This document shows positions 7,970-17,625 of a DNA stretch of 64,000 bases, one piece after another (positions within the stretch are counted from its first letter, which is position 1; each line of letters begins with the position of its first letter). Location of the stretch: assembly GCA_913776615.1 (NCBI GenBank), contig CAJYPK010000015.1, positions 124,001-188,000 on the forward strand, in the 5' to 3' direction. Position numbers and translations under genes: made by a program. Origin of the DNA: an uncultured Hymenobacter sp. (GTDB lineage Bacteria; Bacteroidota; Bacteroidia; Cytophagales; Hymenobacteraceae). Under the pieces are notes generated by a model. It was not told where the DNA came from, did no database searches, and was given only the letters and a program-made list of their open reading frames with translations.

Positions 7970-10606
7970 TCAAGTCCGCTGTTGCAGCAGGCGCACGATC
8001 AGGCCCGTCCAGCCGGTTTGGTGGCTGGCCCCCAGGCCGTGGCCGTCGTCACCGTGGAAAAACTCGTGAAACAGCAGGTAGTCGCGGAAGTGCGGGTCGT
8101 CCTGCAACGGGCCCGCCGGGCCGAAGGCCGGGCGATGGCCGTGCTCGTCTTTGAGCAGCAGCCGGGCCAGCCGCTCCGACAAAGCATCGGCCACTTCGCT
8201 GAGGTTGTACATCTTGCCCGAGCCCGTCGGGTACTCAATCGTAAACGAGGCTCCGTAATAACTGTGAAACCGCTGCAACGACTCGATGATGAGATAATTG
8301 ACCGGAAACCAGATCGGGCCGCGCCAGTTAGAATTGCCCCCGAACATGTTCGACTCGGCCTCGCCCGCCACGTAGCGCACCTCGAAGCTGTCTTCGGCGG
8401 TGTGGTACTCGAAGGGATGATCCAGGTGGTAGCGCGAGAGCGAGCGAATACCGTAGTCGGATAGGAATTCCGTTTCATCGAGCATCCGCGTCAGGATGCT
8501 GCGCAGGCGGCGACGGCGCATCAAACTCAGCAGGTGGCGGGCTCCCTCGCCGGGCTCCTGCCAGCGACTCACGAGCTCAGCCAGGTGCGGCCGGTGCTGA
8601 ATAAGCCACTGCGCCCGCGTCGCAAACTGTGGCATGGCTTCGAGTAGCTCATCATCGACTACCTCCACGGCGAAGAGCGGAATCAGCCCCACCATCGAGC
8701 GGATGCGCAGGCGCTCGCGCGAGTCATCGGGCATGTGCAGCACGTCGTAGTAAAACTGGTCGCGCTCGTCCCAAAGGTTGAATTCGCCGCCGCCGCCCTT
8801 GGTCATGGCGTAGGCGATATACAGGAAGTGCTCGAAGAACTTGCTGGCCATTTCTTGGTACAGCGGGTTGGTCTTGGCCAGTTCCAGCGCCATCCGCATC
8901 AGGTTGAGGGCAAACATGGCCATCCAGCTGGTGCCGTCGCTCTGCTCGATTTTGCCGCCCGTGGGCAGCGGCGCCGAGCGGTCGAACACCCCAATGTTAT
9001 CCATCCCCAGAAATCCGCCCTCAAAGATGTTGCGCTCGTCGCGGTCCTTGCGGTTCACCCACCACATAAACGTCATCACGAGCTTCTGAAACACGGCCTC
9101 TAGAAACACCGCGTCGCCGTTGCCACCGTTGAGCTTGCGGTCCATCTGGTACACGCGCCAGGTGGCCCAGGCGTGTACTGGAGCGTTCACGTCCTCAAAT
9201 TTCCACTCGTAGGCCGGCATCTGCCCGTTGGGGTGCAGGTAGCCGTCTTGGGTGAGCAATCTCAGCTGGTGCTTGGCAAAGCTGGCGTCAAGCATGGCCA
9301 GGGGCAGGCAATGGAAAGCCAGATCCCAGGCCGCGTACCACGGGTACTCCCACTTATCGGGCATCGAGATAATATCGGCGTTGTGTAAATGCCGCCACGT
9401 CGAATTGCGGCCCGTGAGGCGGTCGCCGGCTGGGGCCGGGCGCTTGGGGTCACCGTCGAGCCACTGGCTCACGTCGTAGTAGTAGTACTGCTTGCTCCAG
9501 AGCATGCCCGCGAAAGCCTGGCGCTGCACTTGGCGGGCATCGGGGTCAGTTACGCCCTCCTGCACGCACTCGTAGAATACGTCGGCCTCCCGCTGACGCT
9601 CCGCGAAAATCTGGTCGAAGTCCGCAAACGGCGCCTCCTGTGCGGGCTGACTAAGACGCAGGCGCACCACCTGCGCCTCGCCGGGCGCAATGTCAAACGT
9701 ATAGTGGGCCGCCGCCTTGGTACCACGCTGCGCGGGGTTCACCGCCTTTTTCTTCTCCTTAACTACGTAGTTGTTAATGCCGTCCTTGAAATAGGTCTCC
9801 CCCACTGGCAGGCCGGCAAATAGCTTTTTCTTAAAGCGGGTACCGTTCGTATCATTTTCGCAGAAAAGCAGCTCTTCCGCCCGCTCGCAATACAATTGGT
9901 ACTGCCCCAATGCGTGGTGGCTGGCCTCCATCGCATCGGTACCCGTCGCCTGCACCACCGGCCGGCGATCATCATACCCCCAGGCCCAGGTATTGCGAAA
10001 CCATAGCTGCGGCAGCACGTGCAGCGGCGCAGCCTCCGGCCCCCGGTTGTACGCCGTGATGCGAATGAGCAAGTCATCCGGCCCTGCCTTGGCGTACTCG
10101 ATAACAACGTCGAAGTAGCGGCTCTCATCGAAAATGCCGGTATCCAGCAGTTCATACTCGGGATCCAGCTTGGTGCGCCGGGCGTTTTCCTCCCGCAGTT
10201 CTTTGTAGGGGAATGCCCGCTGCGGATACTTGTACAGCATTTTCATGTAGGAATGCGTGGGCGTACTGTCCAAGTAGTAGTACTGCTCCTTCACGTCCTC
10301 GCCGTGGTTGCCCTGACCGTTAGTCAGGCCGAACAGCCGCTCTTTCAGTTGATTATCGGCTTCGTTCCACAGCGCTACGCCAAAGCACAGTTGCTGCTGG
10401 TCGTCGCTGATGCCCGCAATACCCTCCTCCCCCCAGCGGTAGGCGTAGGAGCGCGCCATGTCGTGCGTGACGTAGTCCCAGGCGTTGCCGTGGGGACTGT
10501 AGTCTTCCCGCACCGTACCCCACTGCCGCTCAGTGAGGTAGGGCCCAAATTTTTTCCAAGCTGCGGTCTGGTTGTTAGCCTCCGCCAAGCGTCGCTGTTC
10601 CTGCAT
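7970..10606 (-). CDS. MGH1/GH63-type glycoside hydrolase
   Basis: 878 residues with no signal peptide. An N-terminal beta-sandwich region (about 1-350) is followed by an (alpha/alpha)6 barrel with HNADIISMPDKWEYPWYAAWDLAFHCLPLA, NGQMPAYEWKFEDVNAPVHAWA, FEGGFLGMDNIGVFDRS and SNWRGPIWFPVNYLIIESL. These match the MGH1-like part of GH63 enzymes (alpha-glucosidases and mannosylglycerate-type hydrolases). Acidic residues in W-D-L-A-F and E-W-K-F-E-D are likely catalytic or substrate-binding. Family members hydrolyse alpha-glucosides or glucosylglycerate; the true substrate cannot be told. It is a single gene, with no sugar operon around it. An upstream spacer of 400 bases separates it from rplQ. 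Confidence 0.85.
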   Translation of the reverse strand: MQEQRRLAEANNQTAAWKKFGPYLTERQWGTVREDYSPHGNAWDYVTHDMARSYAYRWGEEGIAGISDDQQQLCFGVALWNEADNQLKERLFGLTNGQGNHGEDVKEQYYYLDSTPTHSYMKMLYKYPQRAFPYKELREENARRTKLDPEYELLDTGIFDESRYFDVVIEYAKAGPDDLLIRITAYNRGPEAAPLHVLPQLWFRNTWAWGYDDRRPVVQATGTDAMEASHHALGQYQLYCERAEELLFCENDTNGTRFKKKLFAGLPVGETYFKDGINNYVVKEKKKAVNPAQRGTKAAAHYTFDIAPGEAQVVRLRLSQPAQEAPFADFDQIFAERQREADVFYECVQEGVTDPDARQVQRQAFAGMLWSKQYYYYDVSQWLDGDPKRPAPAGDRLTGRNSTWRHLHNADIISMPDKWEYPWYAAWDLAFHCLPLAMLDASFAKHQLRLLTQDGYLHPNGQMPAYEWKFEDVNAPVHAWATWRVYQMDRKLNGGNGDAVFLEAVFQKLVMTFMWWVNRKDRDERNIFEGGFLGMDNIGVFDRSAPLPTGGKIEQSDGTSWMAMFALNLMRMALELAKTNPLYQEMASKFFEHFLYIAYAMTKGGGGEFNLWDERDQFYYDVLHMPDDSRERLRIRSMVGLIPLFAVEVVDDELLEAMPQFATRAQWLIQHRPHLAELVSRWQEPGEGARHLLSLMRRRRLRSILTRMLDETEFLSDYGIRSLSRYHLDHPFEYHTAEDSFEVRYVAGEAESNMFGGNSNWRGPIWFPVNYLIIESLQRFHSYYGASFTIEYPTGSGKMYNLSEVADALSERLARLLLKDEHGHRPAFGPAGPLQDDPHFRDYLLFHEFFHGDDGHGLGASHQTGWTGLIVRLLQQRT

Positions 10607-10804
10607 AAAAATACGTTGAGTTCAAGCCATTGGCTGGCCCCTGGCGCATTGCGGCCCCAGAAGCTTCGTCGCCCCGTAAGCCTCAGCGGACTCACATTCT
10701 TGCCTCATACTATTTGTACCGCCTACAGTTGCCGCTAAGCATCTTTTTGATGTCAGAAATAGCTCCGAACACTACCGAAGAATACCCCGCGTCATCAACA
10801 CACT

Positions 10805-10883
10805 TGTCATGCTGAGCCTGCAAAGCATCTTGCCCACCCCATTGGCCGAAGCGAGCAAGATACTCCGCAGGCTCAGCGTGACA
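10805..10883. repeat. Palindromic repeat, family A (second copy)
   Basis: The arms 10805-10833 and 10855-10883 are inverted repeats matching at 25 of 29 positions around a 21-base centre. The arm begins TGTCATGCTGAGC, as in the element at 159-248. The gap 10607-11005 has no gene: it holds this element and the rplQ terminator. Confidence 0.8.
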
Positions 10884-10951
10884 GGCATATTATTAGATCT
10901 ATCTCGTTAATGAACACCCTCGACGCAGCAATTACAGCGGCCACTAAACAC

Positions 10952-10979
10952 AAAAAAAGGCCCACCAAACGGCGGGCCT
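10952..10979 (-). terminator. Terminator of the alpha operon
   Basis: On the minus strand AGGCCCGCC, loop GTTT, GGTGGGCCT, then TTTTTT. It is a 9-base stem with one G-U pair, placed 27 bases after the rplQ stop, and it ends the long ribosomal-protein transcript. Confidence 0.9.
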
Positions 10980-11005
10980 CCCTTTTTACTTGTAGCCAGA
11001 ACAGC

Positions 11006-11569
11006 TTACTCAGCAGCATCCTCAGCTTCGTGACGCTTTTCAGCTTCCTCACGCGTCTCGCCGTTTACCAGCGTTTCGGTGGGGGTATCGGCCGGAGCGG
11101 TTTCGTTAGTGTTAGCACCGGTAGCCTCAGCCTTGCCACCCCGACGGCGCGAGCGGCGCGTGGTCGTCGTTTTGGTTTCAGCGGCGTTTTTAGCTTCGAG
11201 CAGGGTTTCGTTGAAGTCTACCAGCTCGATGATGCACATATCAGCATTGTCACCGGCGCGGGTGGCGCTCAGCTTCAGAATGCGGGTGTAGCCCCCGGGA
11301 CGGTTGGCAATGCGGCCAGCCACTTCGCCGTACAGCTCCTTCACGCTCTCCTTGTTTTGCAGGGTAGCGAATACGGTGCGGCGCGAGTGCGTAGTGTCGT
11401 CTTTCGACTTCGTCAGCAGCGGCTCCACGAACTGGCGCAGGGCCTTGGCCTTGGCTACCGTCGTCGTTACGCGCTTGTGGAGGATGAGCGACGAAGCCAT
11501 GTTCGACAGCATCGCGTTGCGGTGGGAGGCGGTACGCCCCAGGTGGTTGATTTTTTTACCGTGTCGCAT
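11006..11569 (-). CDS. rplQ: 50S ribosomal protein L17 with acidic C-terminal tail
   Basis: 187 residues from the ATG at 11569 ([21 protein letters not shown], the canonical L17 start). The conserved body ends near residue 125. A tail of about 60 residues follows, first basic ([13 protein letters not shown]), then Thr/Glu/Ala-rich and acidic. Bacterial L17 is usually about 115-130 residues; tails are known in Bacteroidota. L17 lies near the exit tunnel of the large subunit. It is the last gene of the alpha operon, after rpoA, with a 250-base spacer that carries an inverted repeat. Confidence 0.95.
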   Translation of the reverse strand: MRHGKKINHLGRTASHRNAMLSNMASSLILHKRVTTTVAKAKALRQFVEPLLTKSKDDTTHSRRTVFATLQNKESVKELYGEVAGRIANRPGGYTRILKLSATRAGDNADMCIIELVDFNETLLEAKNAAETKTTTTRRSRRRGGKAEATGANTNETAPADTPTETLVNGETREEAEKRHEAEDAAE

Positions 11570-11744
11570 CGGACAAGTTGGGTAAGTACTACGCTTGCGG
11601 ACCAGGACCACGGCGGGTCGCTAGAACCTCATTAGAACCCTAATCCCTAGGGCGTAGCGGGTTGAATAAATGTGAGAAATGTAAAAATGTGGCAAAGGTG
11701 AGAATGACTTCTTAACCGTCCAGCCCCATTATATAACCTAAAAA

Positions 11745-11809
11745 ATGTGGAAGATGGAAGGGCGACCTGTGGCATTTACTACATTTCCACATCCTTCCAT
11801 CTCCCACAT
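11745..11809. repeat. Inverted repeat between rpoA and rplQ, family D
   Basis: 17-base arms at 11745-11761 and 11793-11809 match at 16 of 17 positions (ATGTGG[A/G]AGATGGAAGG) around a 31-base loop. It starts 9 bases after the rpoA stop, so it would fold at the 3' end of the rpoA message. The neighbouring 11660-11700 has further GTGAGAA and AAATGTGG words. Confidence 0.75.
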
Positions 11810-11817
11810 CAAAAATT

Positions 11818-12807
11818 CTAGTCTTCGTCCAGGCGGTATTTGCTCAGGTCCATACCGAAGTGCAGGCCTTTCTCTTCCACCAGGTTTTCCAGCTCGGTGA
11901 GGCTCTTTTTACCGAAGTTGCGGAACTTCATCATGTCGGCCATGTCGAGCTGCACCAGCTCGCCCAGCGTCTTGATGTCGGCCGCCTTCAGGCAGTTGTA
12001 AGCACGTACCGAGAGGTCCATCTCGCCGAGCGAAGTCTTGAGGACTTTGCGCATGGCGAGGGTCTCCTCGTCAATCGGCTCGGCGGCGGCCGGGCGATTG
12101 CCGCTCAGCTGCATCGTGCTATCCGAGAACAACATGAAGTGCTGAATGAGGATATTAGCCGCACCTTTCAGCGCTTCTTCAGGGTGAATAGAGCCGTCGG
12201 TCGAGATTTCGATCAGCAGACGCTCGTAGTCAGTCTTCTGCTCTACGCGGGTATTCTCGATGCTGTATTTTACGTTTTTGATGGGCGTGTAAATAGCATC
12301 GATGGCAATCTGCCCAAAAACCTGGTCGGCGGGCTTGTTCTCGTCGGCGGGTACGTAGCCGCGACCGCGGGCTACCGTCAACTCAAACTCCAGCTCCTTG
12401 GCCGGGTCGAGGTTGCAGATAACCAGCTTCGGGTTCAGAATCTGGAAGCCCACGGCAAACTTGCCAATGTCGCCGGCCGTGAAAGTGTCCTGGCCACTCA
12501 CGCGCACCGTAATCTTGTCCTCAATAGCATCGCTGATCTTCTTGAAGCGCACCTGCTTGAGGTTGAGGATGATTTCGGACATGTCCTCAATCACCCCATC
12601 AATCGTCGAGAACTCGTGCAGCACCGAAGTCGTGCGCACCGACGTAATGGCGAAGCCCTCCAGCGACGAGAGCAGAATACGCCGCAGCGCGTTCCCAATC
12701 GTAACGCCGTAGCCCTTCTCCAGAGGCTTGAATTCAAACGTTCCGGTAAAGTCGTCGGATTTCTCCATTACCACCTTCTCCGGCATCTGAAAAGCTAAGA
12801 TTGACAT
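11818..12807 (-). CDS. rpoA: RNA polymerase subunit alpha
   Basis: 329 residues. The N-terminal dimerisation domain shows [21 protein letters not shown] and [14 protein letters not shown]. The C-terminal domain shows [31 protein letters not shown].. and the helix-hairpin-helix [24 protein letters not shown], which contacts UP-element DNA and activators. Full length for Bacteroidota. It lies in the standard place between rpsD and rplQ, but spacers of about 190 and 250 bases on the two sides carry hairpins, so its level may be set apart from the ribosomal proteins. Confidence 0.98.
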   Translation of the reverse strand: MSILAFQMPEKVVMEKSDDFTGTFEFKPLEKGYGVTIGNALRRILLSSLEGFAITSVRTTSVLHEFSTIDGVIEDMSEIILNLKQVRFKKISDAIEDKITVRVSGQDTFTAGDIGKFAVGFQILNPKLVICNLDPAKELEFELTVARGRGYVPADENKPADQVFGQIAIDAIYTPIKNVKYSIENTRVEQKTDYERLLIEISTDGSIHPEEALKGAANILIQHFMLFSDSTMQLSGNRPAAAEPIDEETLAMRKVLKTSLGEMDLSVRAYNCLKAADIKTLGELVQLDMADMMKFRNFGKKSLTELENLVEEKGLHFGMDLSKYRLDED

Positions 12808-12837
12808 ATTTGGGGGCAGTTAATTATGTAACAGGAA

Positions 12838-12858
12838 AAGCAAGCCAAAAGCTTGCTT
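12838..12858 (-). other. Hairpin in the rpoA leader
   Basis: A perfect 8-base stem AAGCAAGC/GCTTGCTT with a 5-base loop. On the minus strand it is followed by TTCC, about 30 bases before the rpoA start. It could be a weak terminator or a leader structure. Confidence 0.5.
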
Positions 12859-12959
12859 AAGAGTTGGTAGCCAACCAGAACCCCGGGAGATTCTTTTTCG
12901 TGCCGCTGGCGTCCATGTTTCTATTCGAAGTTGAGGCAGCGAAACCGGCTTAGCACAAA

Positions 12960-12986
12960 TGCGGCCCGAACTAAGTCCGGGCCGCA
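12960..12986 (-). terminator. Hairpin just after rpsD
   Basis: The stem TGCGGCCCG/CGGGCCGCA (9 bases, loop 9) is 14 bases past the rpsD stop. On the minus strand it is followed by only a short run (TTTG). It may cause partial termination before rpoA or protect the 3' end. Confidence 0.55.
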
Positions 12987-13000
12987 CCAGGGTGCCATTA

Positions 13001-13606
13001 TTACTTCGAATACAATTCGACGATGAGCTGCTCCGTGATTTTTTCCGGAATCAGGTCACGCGACGGCATGTTGGTGAATTTGCCCACCATTTCTTTGCCA
13101 TCCCACTCCAGCCACGAGAACTGACGAGCGTTGCGCACGGTCAGCGAGGTCGTGATAGCTTCGAGCGACTTCGACTTCTCACGTACGCCAACTTGGTCGC
13201 CAGCACGCAGTTTGTACGAAGGGATATTTACTACTTCACCGTTTACGGTGATGTGCTTGTGCGATACCAACTGGCGAGCAGCGCGGCGGGTACCAGCGAT
13301 GCCCAAACGGTATACCACGTTGTCGAGACGCGATTCCAGCAGGCCGAGCAGGTTGTCGCCGGTGATGCCGGGCAGTACTGCTGCTTTGTGGAACAGGTTC
13401 TCAAACTGCTTTTCGAGCACGCCGTACAGGTATTTCACCTTCTGCTTCTCCATCAGCTGGATAGCGTATTCCGACTGCTTCTTACGGCGGCCACGGCCGT
13501 GCTGGCCGGGGGGGTAGTTCTTTTTATTGAGCGCTTTGCTCGGGCCGAAAATCGGCTCCGAAAAGCGACGGGCGATTTTGGCGGTAGGGCCAGTATAACG
13601 TGCCAT
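13001..13606 (-). CDS. rpsD: 30S ribosomal protein S4
   Basis: 201 residues starting [15 protein letters not shown]. The S4 domain is seen in [47 protein letters not shown]. The N-terminal zinc-binding cysteines of some S4 proteins are absent ([14 protein letters not shown]), so it is the zinc-free type. S4 nucleates 30S assembly and lines the mRNA entry channel with S3 and S5, both of which carry RG-rich tails in this genome. Confidence 0.98.
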   Translation of the reverse strand: MARYTGPTAKIARRFSEPIFGPSKALNKKNYPPGQHGRGRRKKQSEYAIQLMEKQKVKYLYGVLEKQFENLFHKAAVLPGITGDNLLGLLESRLDNVVYRLGIAGTRRAARQLVSHKHITVNGEVVNIPSYKLRAGDQVGVREKSKSLEAITTSLTVRNARQFSWLEWDGKEMVGKFTNMPSRDLIPEKITEQLIVELYSK

Positions 13607-13632
13607 TTTAGAAAAATATCAGAAGTAAAAAA

Positions 13633-14025
13633 TCAAACGCGGCGACGCTTGGGCGGGCGGCAGCCATTGTGCGGCAGCGGCGTCACGTCGCGGATGGTCG
13701 TCACTTCGATACCAACGTTACCGAGCGCACGGATTGCCGACTCGCGGCCAGCGCCCGGGCCTTTCACGAACACTTCGGCTTTGCGCATACCCAGATCGTG
13801 GGCTACTTTGCCGCAGTCGCTAGCTGCCATCTGAGCAGCATAAGGCGTGTTTTTCTTCGAGCCCCGGAAGCCCATTTTACCCGCCGAAGCCCAGGAAATA
13901 ACCTGGCCGTTCGAGTTGGTTACCGAGATGATGATGTTGTTGAAGGAGGCGCGGATGTGGACCTGGCCCACCTGCTCCACCACGACAAGCCGCTTCTTGG
14001 CTTTGTCTTTTCTTTTTTGTGCCAT
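13633..14025 (-). CDS. rpsK: 30S ribosomal protein S11
   Basis: 130 residues with the typical core [44 protein letters not shown] and the C-terminal [10 protein letters not shown]. It binds 16S rRNA at the platform near the E site. It is preceded by a 150-base spacer after rpsM holding a perfect inverted repeat, and followed by rpsD after 26 bases. Confidence 0.98.
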   Translation of the reverse strand: MAQKRKDKAKKRLVVVEQVGQVHIRASFNNIIISVTNSNGQVISWASAGKMGFRGSKKNTPYAAQMAASDCGKVAHDLGMRKAEVFVKGPGAGRESAIRALGNVGIEVTTIRDVTPLPHNGCRPPKRRRV

Positions 14026-14070
14026 TTGGTTATCGCTGTAAACGCGGCAGGTGTTAGGTTTGAGTTAGAA

Positions 14071-14145
14071 GTTATGAGTTAGAAGTTATGAATTGGCTAG
14101 CTAGTCGATTTACAACTTTCTAGCTCATAACTTCTAACTCATAAC
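14071..14145. repeat. Perfect inverted repeat between rpsM and rpsK, family B
   Basis: 21-base arms at 14071-14091 and 14125-14145 are exact inverted repeats around a 33-base loop, built from the units GAGTTATGA and GTTAGAAGTTATGA. Flanking copies of the unit lie at 14061-14070 and 14141-14155, so the element is part tandem, part inverted. Related words occur at 53442-53509 and 57830-57843. Confidence 0.85.
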
Positions 14146-14175
14146 TCATAACTCAACTCTGATTGCCGCTATGAG

Positions 14176-14553
14176 TTATTTCGTTGCTTTCTTCTTACCA
14201 GCAACAGTCTTGCGCTTGCCCTTGCGGGTACGTGAGTTGTTTTTGGTGTGCTGGCCGCGCACGGGCAGGCCTTTACGGTGACGCAGGCCGCGGTAGCAGC
14301 CAATGTCCATCAGACGCTTGATGTTGAGCTGAATCTCCGAGCGCAGTACGCCTTCGGTCTTGTGCTCAGCGGCGATGATGGCGCGAACCTCACCAGCTTC
14401 AGCTTCGGTCCAGTCCTTCACTTTCTTGTTGGTGTCGATACCAGCTTTGGTGAGGATTTTAACCGAGTTGCTCCGGCCAATGCCGAAGATGTAAGTCAGG
14501 GCGATTTCGCCGCGCTTGTTGTCCGGGATGTCAACCCCTGCGATACGAGCCAT
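14176..14553 (-). CDS. rpsM: 30S ribosomal protein S13
   Basis: 125 residues: [27 protein letters not shown] at the start, the [25 protein letters not shown] motif near the end, and a Lys-rich tail. It contacts the P-site tRNA and the 23S bridge from the small-subunit head. It follows rpmJ by 115 bases. Confidence 0.98.
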   Translation of the reverse strand: MARIAGVDIPDNKRGEIALTYIFGIGRSNSVKILTKAGIDTNKKVKDWTEAEAGEVRAIIAAEHKTEGVLRSEIQLNIKRLMDIGCYRGLRHRKGLPVRGQHTKNNSRTRKGKRKTVAGKKKATK

Positions 14554-14668
14554 ATTGGTTGGTTAGATGTTTGCGGACCAGAAAGCCCGGCAGCGGCTTG
14601 GAAGGCGGTGCGTTGAAGAAAAGTTCAACCCAACCAGTACCCAAGGCTCCGGGTTTCTGAAAATTGAT

Positions 14669-14785
14669 TTAGCCCTGACGCTGCTTGAAGCGGGGGTTCT
14701 TCTTATTGATAACGTAGAGCTTGCCGTTGCGACGGATGATTTTGCAATCAACGCTACGTTTCTTCACCGAGGTTTTTACTTTCAT
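14669..14785 (-). CDS. rpmJ: 50S ribosomal protein L36, zinc-free form
   Basis: 38 residues, [16 protein letters not shown].., ending NPRFKQRQG. Of the usual C-x2-C-x12-C-x4/5-H zinc ligands only Cys14 remains (position 11 is Ser, position 27 Asn and position 33 Phe). It is therefore the zinc-independent type, made regardless of zinc supply. The gene lies in its standard place between infA and rpsM, 23 bases after infA. Confidence 0.97.
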   Translation of the reverse strand: MKVKTSVKKRSVDCKIIRRNGKLYVINKKNPRFKQRQG

Positions 14786-14808
14786 GACCTTGAAGAGAAC
14801 GAAAAAAA

Positions 14809-15027
14809 TTACTTGTAACGATACTTGATGCGGCCTTTCGACAAGTCGTAGGGCGACATTTCGAGCTTTACCTTGTCGCCGGGCAGAATCTTGATGTAGT
14901 GCATCCGCATCTTACCCGAGATGTGGGCAATCAGCTGGTGGCCATTTTCCAATTCCACGCGAAACATGGCGTTGGAAAGGGCTTCGAGGATGGTACCGTC
15001 CTGCTCGATGGAGGCTTGTTTTGCCAT
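14809..15027 (-). CDS. infA: Translation initiation factor IF-1
   Basis: 72 residues making a single S1/OB-fold domain: [67 protein letters not shown]. It binds the A site during initiation. It lies 5 bases after map, so the two are co-transcribed. Confidence 0.98.
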   Translation of the reverse strand: MAKQASIEQDGTILEALSNAMFRVELENGHQLIAHISGKMRMHYIKILPGDKVKLEMSPYDLSKGRIKYRYK

Positions 15028-15032
15028 AAGGG

Positions 15033-15815
15033 CTATTGCAGTGCTTTTTCTATGTAGTCAAAGGAGGTCAGAATCTCTGCCTTGTCTTTTCTAACAACAA
15101 CGGTGTGCTCAAAGTGCGCCGCTGGCTTCTTATCGCGGGTGCGGATAGTCCAGCCATCCTTTTCTTGCACCACATCTTTTTTGCCGAGGGTAATCATCGG
15201 TTCGATGGCGAGCGTCATGCCGGTTTGCAGCAGCGGCCCCGAACCCCGCTTGCCGTAGTTTGGCACCTCGGGTTTTTCGTGTAGCTTGGCTCCTACCCCG
15301 TGACCAACCAACTCGCGAACTACGCCGTACCCTTTCGGGGACACATAGTTCTGAATGGCGTAGCTAATGTCGCCGACGCGGTTGCCGACTATCGCTTGCT
15401 CAATGCCTTTGTACAGCGAAGCTTTGGTTTCATCCAGCAGTTGCTGCACTTCCGGCGCCACCTCCCCAATTGGGTAAGTATAGGCACTATCGGCGTGGTA
15501 GCCATTTAGGAATACCCCGCAGTCCACCGTCAGGATATCCCCGCTTTGCAGCGGCTCATCTGTGGCGAATCCGTGCACTACCACCGAGTTAGGGCTCAGG
15601 CAGCAGCTGTACGGAAAACCGTATAGTCCTTTGAACGAAGGGGTAGCTCCGTGGTCGCGGATAAACTCCTCGGCGCGGCGGTCTAGCTGCCGCGTCGTGG
15701 CTCCTACCCGCACCAGCGCAGCTACCTCGCCGTGGGCGCGTGCCAGCAGTTGCCCGGCAGCACGCATTAAATCTATTTCTTCTTCAGTTTTATACTGAAT
15801 GGTACCAGTTGCCAT
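15033..15815 (-). CDS. map: Methionine aminopeptidase, type I
   Basis: 260 residues. It removes the initiator methionine from nascent proteins. The pita-bread fold and metal ligands are visible: [17 protein letters not shown] (two Asp), [16 protein letters not shown] (His) and LAIEPMIT (Glu), with the last Glu in HFEHTVVV. It has no extra N-terminal zinc or SH3-binding domain. It is placed between secY and infA, as in many Bacteroidota and Firmicutes. Confidence 0.97.
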   Translation of the reverse strand: MATGTIQYKTEEEIDLMRAAGQLLARAHGEVAALVRVGATTRQLDRRAEEFIRDHGATPSFKGLYGFPYSCCLSPNSVVVHGFATDEPLQSGDILTVDCGVFLNGYHADSAYTYPIGEVAPEVQQLLDETKASLYKGIEQAIVGNRVGDISYAIQNYVSPKGYGVVRELVGHGVGAKLHEKPEVPNYGKRGSGPLLQTGMTLAIEPMITLGKKDVVQEKDGWTIRTRDKKPAAHFEHTVVVRKDKAEILTSFDYIEKALQ

Positions 15816-15824
15816 GCTATCTGT

Positions 15825-17141
15825 TTACGAAGCGATGGCTACCGGCTGCGAAGGACGCCCGCGCAGCTTGCCCGACTTCATCATGCCGTCGTAGTGACGC
15901 ATCAGCAGGTAGCTTTCCACCTGATTCAGCGTATCCAGCACAACCCCCACCATGATGATGAGCGACGTACCGCCGTAGAACAGGGACAAGCCACGCGTAA
16001 CGCCTAACTCAGAGGCGAGAGTTGGGAAAACGGCAATCAGGGCCAGCGCCACGGCACCCGGCAGGGTTACGCGGGTAAGGATTTCGTCGATGAACTCGGA
16101 AGTATCCCGACCCGGCTTCACGCCCGGTACGAAACCACCACTGCGCTTCAGGTCGTCCGCAATCTGGTTGGGGTTGACGCTGATGGCCGTGTAGAAGTAA
16201 GTGAAAATGATAATCAACAACGCAAACACGGTGTTATACACCCAGTGTTGCGGTGAGAAATAAGTTGCAATGTTAGCTGCTAGCTCGCTGTTCTTATCCC
16301 AGGCCGAAGCGGCGATGCTAGGTACGAACATCAACGACTGGGCGAAGATGATGGGCATAACGCCGGCCGCATTGACTTTCAGCGGGATGAACTGACGCTG
16401 GGCGTCGAGTTGCGTGGCACCGCCTACCTGCTTGGCATACTGCACCGGGATGCGGCGTACAGCCTGTGTGAGCACGATAACCGCCATTACCACGAGGAAC
16501 AGCACAACGAGCTCCAGCAGGAAAACCAGCGACTTGTTGATGCCTTTGGCACCGGCTTCCTCAATCAGCGCACCGGGCAGGCGCGAGACGATACCAATCA
16601 TGATAATCATGGAGATACCGTTGCCGATGCCCTTGTCGGTAATTTTCTCGCCCAACCACATGCAAAACAGCGTGCCAGCCGTGATGATGAGCATGGTTGA
16701 GATGGTGAAGAAGGTGCCGGGGTTGATTATAGCCTCGGCGTTAATCGTGGCCAGGAAGCCCACGGACTGTGCCATCACGATCGGGATGGTGAGCACGCGG
16801 GTATACTGGTTGATTTTCTTCCGACCCGACTCGCCTTCTTTTTGCAGCTTCTGGAAGTACGGCACGGCAATCGTGAGCAGTTGCAACACGATAGAGGCCG
16901 AGATGTACGGCATAATGCCCAGCGCGAAGATGGAAGCGTGGCTAAACGCCCCACCGAGCAGCGTATCCAGAATGCCGAATACGCCGCCGGTGCCTTGCTT
17001 CAGCTGCGTGGCGTCTACACCGGGTAGGACTACGTAGCAGCCCAGCCGGTAGATAGCAATGAAAAATAGCGTATTGAGGATCCGCGTACGCAGATCCTCA
17101 ATCGCAAAAATATTTTTTATCGTGTTGATAAACTTATTCAT
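15825..17141 (-). CDS. secY: Protein translocase subunit SecY
   Basis: 438 residues with ten membrane helices. Family marks include the N-terminal LRTRILNTLFFIAIYRLGCYVVLPGV, the LGIMPYISASIVLQLL helix 2 motif, GIGNGISMIIMIGIVSRLP, and the loop RRIPVQYAKQ. SecY forms the protein channel with SecE, encoded here at 51453-51650, and SecG. It lies 22 bases after rplO. Confidence 0.98.
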   Translation of the reverse strand: MNKFINTIKNIFAIEDLRTRILNTLFFIAIYRLGCYVVLPGVDATQLKQGTGGVFGILDTLLGGAFSHASIFALGIMPYISASIVLQLLTIAVPYFQKLQKEGESGRKKINQYTRVLTIPIVMAQSVGFLATINAEAIINPGTFFTISTMLIITAGTLFCMWLGEKITDKGIGNGISMIIMIGIVSRLPGALIEEAGAKGINKSLVFLLELVVLFLVVMAVIVLTQAVRRIPVQYAKQVGGATQLDAQRQFIPLKVNAAGVMPIIFAQSLMFVPSIAASAWDKNSELAANIATYFSPQHWVYNTVFALLIIIFTYFYTAISVNPNQIADDLKRSGGFVPGVKPGRDTSEFIDEILTRVTLPGAVALALIAVFPTLASELGVTRGLSLFYGGTSLIIMVGVVLDTLNQVESYLLMRHYDGMMKSGKLRGRPSQPVAIAS

Positions 17142-17163
17142 TGCTAGTCGATAACAATATAAG

Positions 17164-17610
17164 CTACAGCGTAACTACTTTGCCACCGGCCTTTTCGATA
17201 GCCTCAATGGCTGTCTTCGAGAAAGCGTGGGCGTGTACCTCGATAGCGGCGTTGAGTTCGCCACGGCCGAGAACTTTGATTTTGGCATTTTTCGACGCCA
17301 GGCCAGCTTCGGAGAAGTAGCCAGCCGCCATCGTGGCCGAGTTGTTGGCTTCGAACAGGCTCTGGAGCACGTCCAGGTTGATGCCTTTGTACTCAACGCG
17401 GTTGATGTTCTTGAAACCAAATTTAGGCACGCGGCGCTGAAGCGGCATTTGACCGCCTTCGAAGCCCGACTTGCGCGAGTAGCCCGAGCGCGACTTGGCA
17501 CCCTTGTGGCCACGGGTAGCGGTACCACCGCCGCCCGAACCTTCACCGCGACCAAGGCGCTTGTTGTTGCGCGTGGAGCCGGCAGCGGGTCTGAGATTAG
17601 AGAGATTCAT
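17164..17610 (-). CDS. rplO: 50S ribosomal protein L15
   Basis: 148 residues. The Gly-rich N-terminus is typical: NLSNLRPAAGSTRNNKRLGRGEGSGGGGTATRGHKGAKSRSGYSRK. The C-terminal fold ends AFSKTAIEAIEKAGGKVVTL. A late assembly protein of the large subunit, placed between rpmD and secY. Confidence 0.98.
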   Translation of the reverse strand: MNLSNLRPAAGSTRNNKRLGRGEGSGGGGTATRGHKGAKSRSGYSRKSGFEGGQMPLQRRVPKFGFKNINRVEYKGINLDVLQSLFEANNSATMAAGYFSEAGLASKNAKIKVLGRGELNAAIEVHAHAFSKTAIEAIEKAGGKVVTL

Positions 17611-17625
17611 GACTGGGATAAACGC

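Noticed and set aside
14563..14751. A 62-codon minus-strand frame over rpmJ
   Set aside because: It overlaps the true L36 gene in another frame and has no family resemblance.
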